The position numbers and the translations under genes are program-made. DNA of 64,000 nt, taken from positions 1-64,000 of the forward strand of contig JAIXQP010000050.1 in the NCBI GenBank assembly GCA_027485675.1, read 5' to 3'. Positions within the stretch are counted from its first letter, which is position 1. The number at the start of each line of letters is the position of its first letter. The notes under the pieces were generated by a model. That model made no database searches. It saw only the letters and a list, made by a program, of their open reading frames with translations, and was not told the DNA's origin. This stretch comes from Terriglobales bacterium (GTDB lineage Bacteria; Acidobacteriota; Terriglobia; Bryobacterales; Bryobacteraceae). Shown here piece by piece: positions 63,062-64,000 of the stretch.

Positions 63062-64000
63062 AGTCCTTCCTTTTTCTCTTGGCGCTGCCCCTGGCGGCGC
63101 AGACGGTTCCCGAGGCGCTCTCCTTTCTCGAACGCGCCGAGAAGGAGCTGCTGGCGGCATCGAACTACGCCAACCGGGCGGGATGGCTCCAGTCCACCTA
63201 CATCAACGAAGACTCGGAGACGCAGGCGGCGCTGGCCAATGAGCAGTACATCAAGAAAGTGATCGCCCTGTCGCGGGAGGCGAACCGTTTCGACAAAGTG
63301 ACGCTGCCGGCAGAGGCGGCGCGGAAGATGCGGCTGCTGAAGTTGAATCTGACGATGGTGACGCCGTCGAATGACGCCGAGAGCTCGGAGCTGACGAAGC
63401 TGGTGGCGCGGATGGAGTCGACGTACGGTTCGGGCAAGTACTGCCGGGACGCCGCCGCGGACAAGGGCAAGTGCCTGGATCTCGTGCAGATCTCAAACAT
63501 CATGGCGACGAGCCGGGACCCGAAGGAGTTGGCCGATGTGTGGCAGGGCTGGCACCGGGTGGGGCAGCCGATGCGGAAGGACTATACGCGGTTTGTGCAA
63601 CTGGCGAACAAGGGCGCACGGGAGCTGGGCTTCCCGGATTCGGGTGCTATGTGGCGGTCCAAGTACGATATGCCGCCGGACGAGTTCGCCAAGGAAGTGG
63701 ACCGGCTGTGGGAGCAGGTGAAGCCGCTCTATGTTTCGCTGCATGCCTATGTCCGGAACAAGTTGCGGGAGAAGTACGGGGCGGACGTGGTGCCGGCGCG
63801 GGGGCCGATTCCGGCGCATCTGCTGGGTAACATGTGGGGCCAGAGCTGGGAGAACATCTACGACATTTTGGCGCCGGCGAACGCGGCGAAGGCCTACGAT
63901 CTGACGAAGATTCTGAAAGAGCGGAAGATTGATGAATTGGAGATGGTGCGGTACGGGGAGCGGTTCTTCAGCTCACTCGGCTTTGCGCCGCTGCCGAAGT
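63058..64000 (+). CDS. M2 family (ACE-like) peptidyl-dipeptidase, 5' part
   Basis: The first 314 codons of an exported peptidase (MKSFLFLLALPLAAQT signal). Family features seen: EDSETQAALANEQYIKKV, CRDAAADKGKCLDL with a likely disulfide pair, SRDPKELADVWQGWH, GAMWRSKYDM near 200 and HLLGNMWGQSWENIYD near 258, all characteristic of M2 enzymes. The HExxH zinc site lies beyond the window. It overlaps the TPR stop by ATGA. Confidence 0.92.
   Translation, partial: MKSFLFLLALPLAAQTVPEALSFLERAEKELLAASNYANRAGWLQSTYINEDSETQAALANEQYIKKVIALSREANRFDKVTLPAEAARKMRLLKLNLTMVTPSNDAESSELTKLVARMESTYGSGKYCRDAAADKGKCLDLVQISNIMATSRDPKELADVWQGWHRVGQPMRKDYTRFVQLANKGARELGFPDSGAMWRSKYDMPPDEFAKEVDRLWEQVKPLYVSLHAYVRNKLREKYGADVVPARGPIPAHLLGNMWGQSWENIYDILAPANAAKAYDLTKILKERKIDELEMVRYGERFFSSLGFAPLPK

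Overview
The window looks like chromosomal DNA of an acidobacterium of the Bryobacterales/Solibacter type. This is inferred from gene content, not from a marker gene. The hallmarks are high GC, a large Oar-like TonB-dependent receptor with an N-terminal carboxypeptidase-regulatory domain, an ACE-type M2 peptidase, a DUF6351 protein, two sulfatases with N-terminal export signals, many small exported proteins of unknown function, and a gene with the N-x2-NA-x-KSTGPRT motif family. No rRNA, tRNA, CRISPR array, complete insertion sequence or prophage was seen.

Layout. 0-9.4 kb: housekeeping and signalling genes (ThiO-like oxidase, class IV aminotransferase, zinc-ribbon protein, YCF48-like propeller, GAF protein, methyltransferase, M81/MlrC peptidase, CheB-CheR-PAS hybrid). 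9.5-18.6 kb: one 3,011-codon cyclic beta-1,2-glucan synthase. 18.6-21.6 kb: a run of small DUF genes. 21.67-28.17 kb: an accessory island with a UPF0175/DUF3368 toxin-antitoxin pair, a phosphorothioate-type HNH endonuclease coupled to a DUF3883 protein, a HigBA locus with a scrambled toxin and intact antitoxin, an orphan AbrB-type protein, two genes with terminator-like hairpins in their leaders, and a HEPN gene pair inside 17-bp direct repeats. 28.2-41.6 kb: SMP-30, DUF6351, S4/Hsp15, amidohydrolase, PlsC, FolC, VOC/YafY, sialidase, flippase and TIM-barrel genes.

41.7-52.9 kb is a tightly overlapping run of eleven genes: two response regulators, an outer-membrane porin-like protein, a cupredoxin-like protein, a histidine kinase, a YnjBC-like ABC importer with two permeases, its ATPase, a sulfatase, and a SoxC/SoxD-like sulfite dehydrogenase with its cytochrome. 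I read it as a sense, import and sulfur-oxidation unit; the combination is the best candidate here for an undescribed system. The junction between its two permease genes carries an in-frame 114-bp tandem duplication. 53-64 kb: hypothetical exported proteins, a second sulfatase, purH, a 56-residue membrane protein, the TonB-dependent receptor, a TPR protein and the start of the M2 peptidase.

Strand composition: the plus strand is C-rich up to about 31 kb and mostly G-rich after about 33.5 kb, whichever strand the genes are on. This is a real asymmetry switch, replication-related or an inversion junction, and it explains the C-ending versus G-ending codon use of the two halves.
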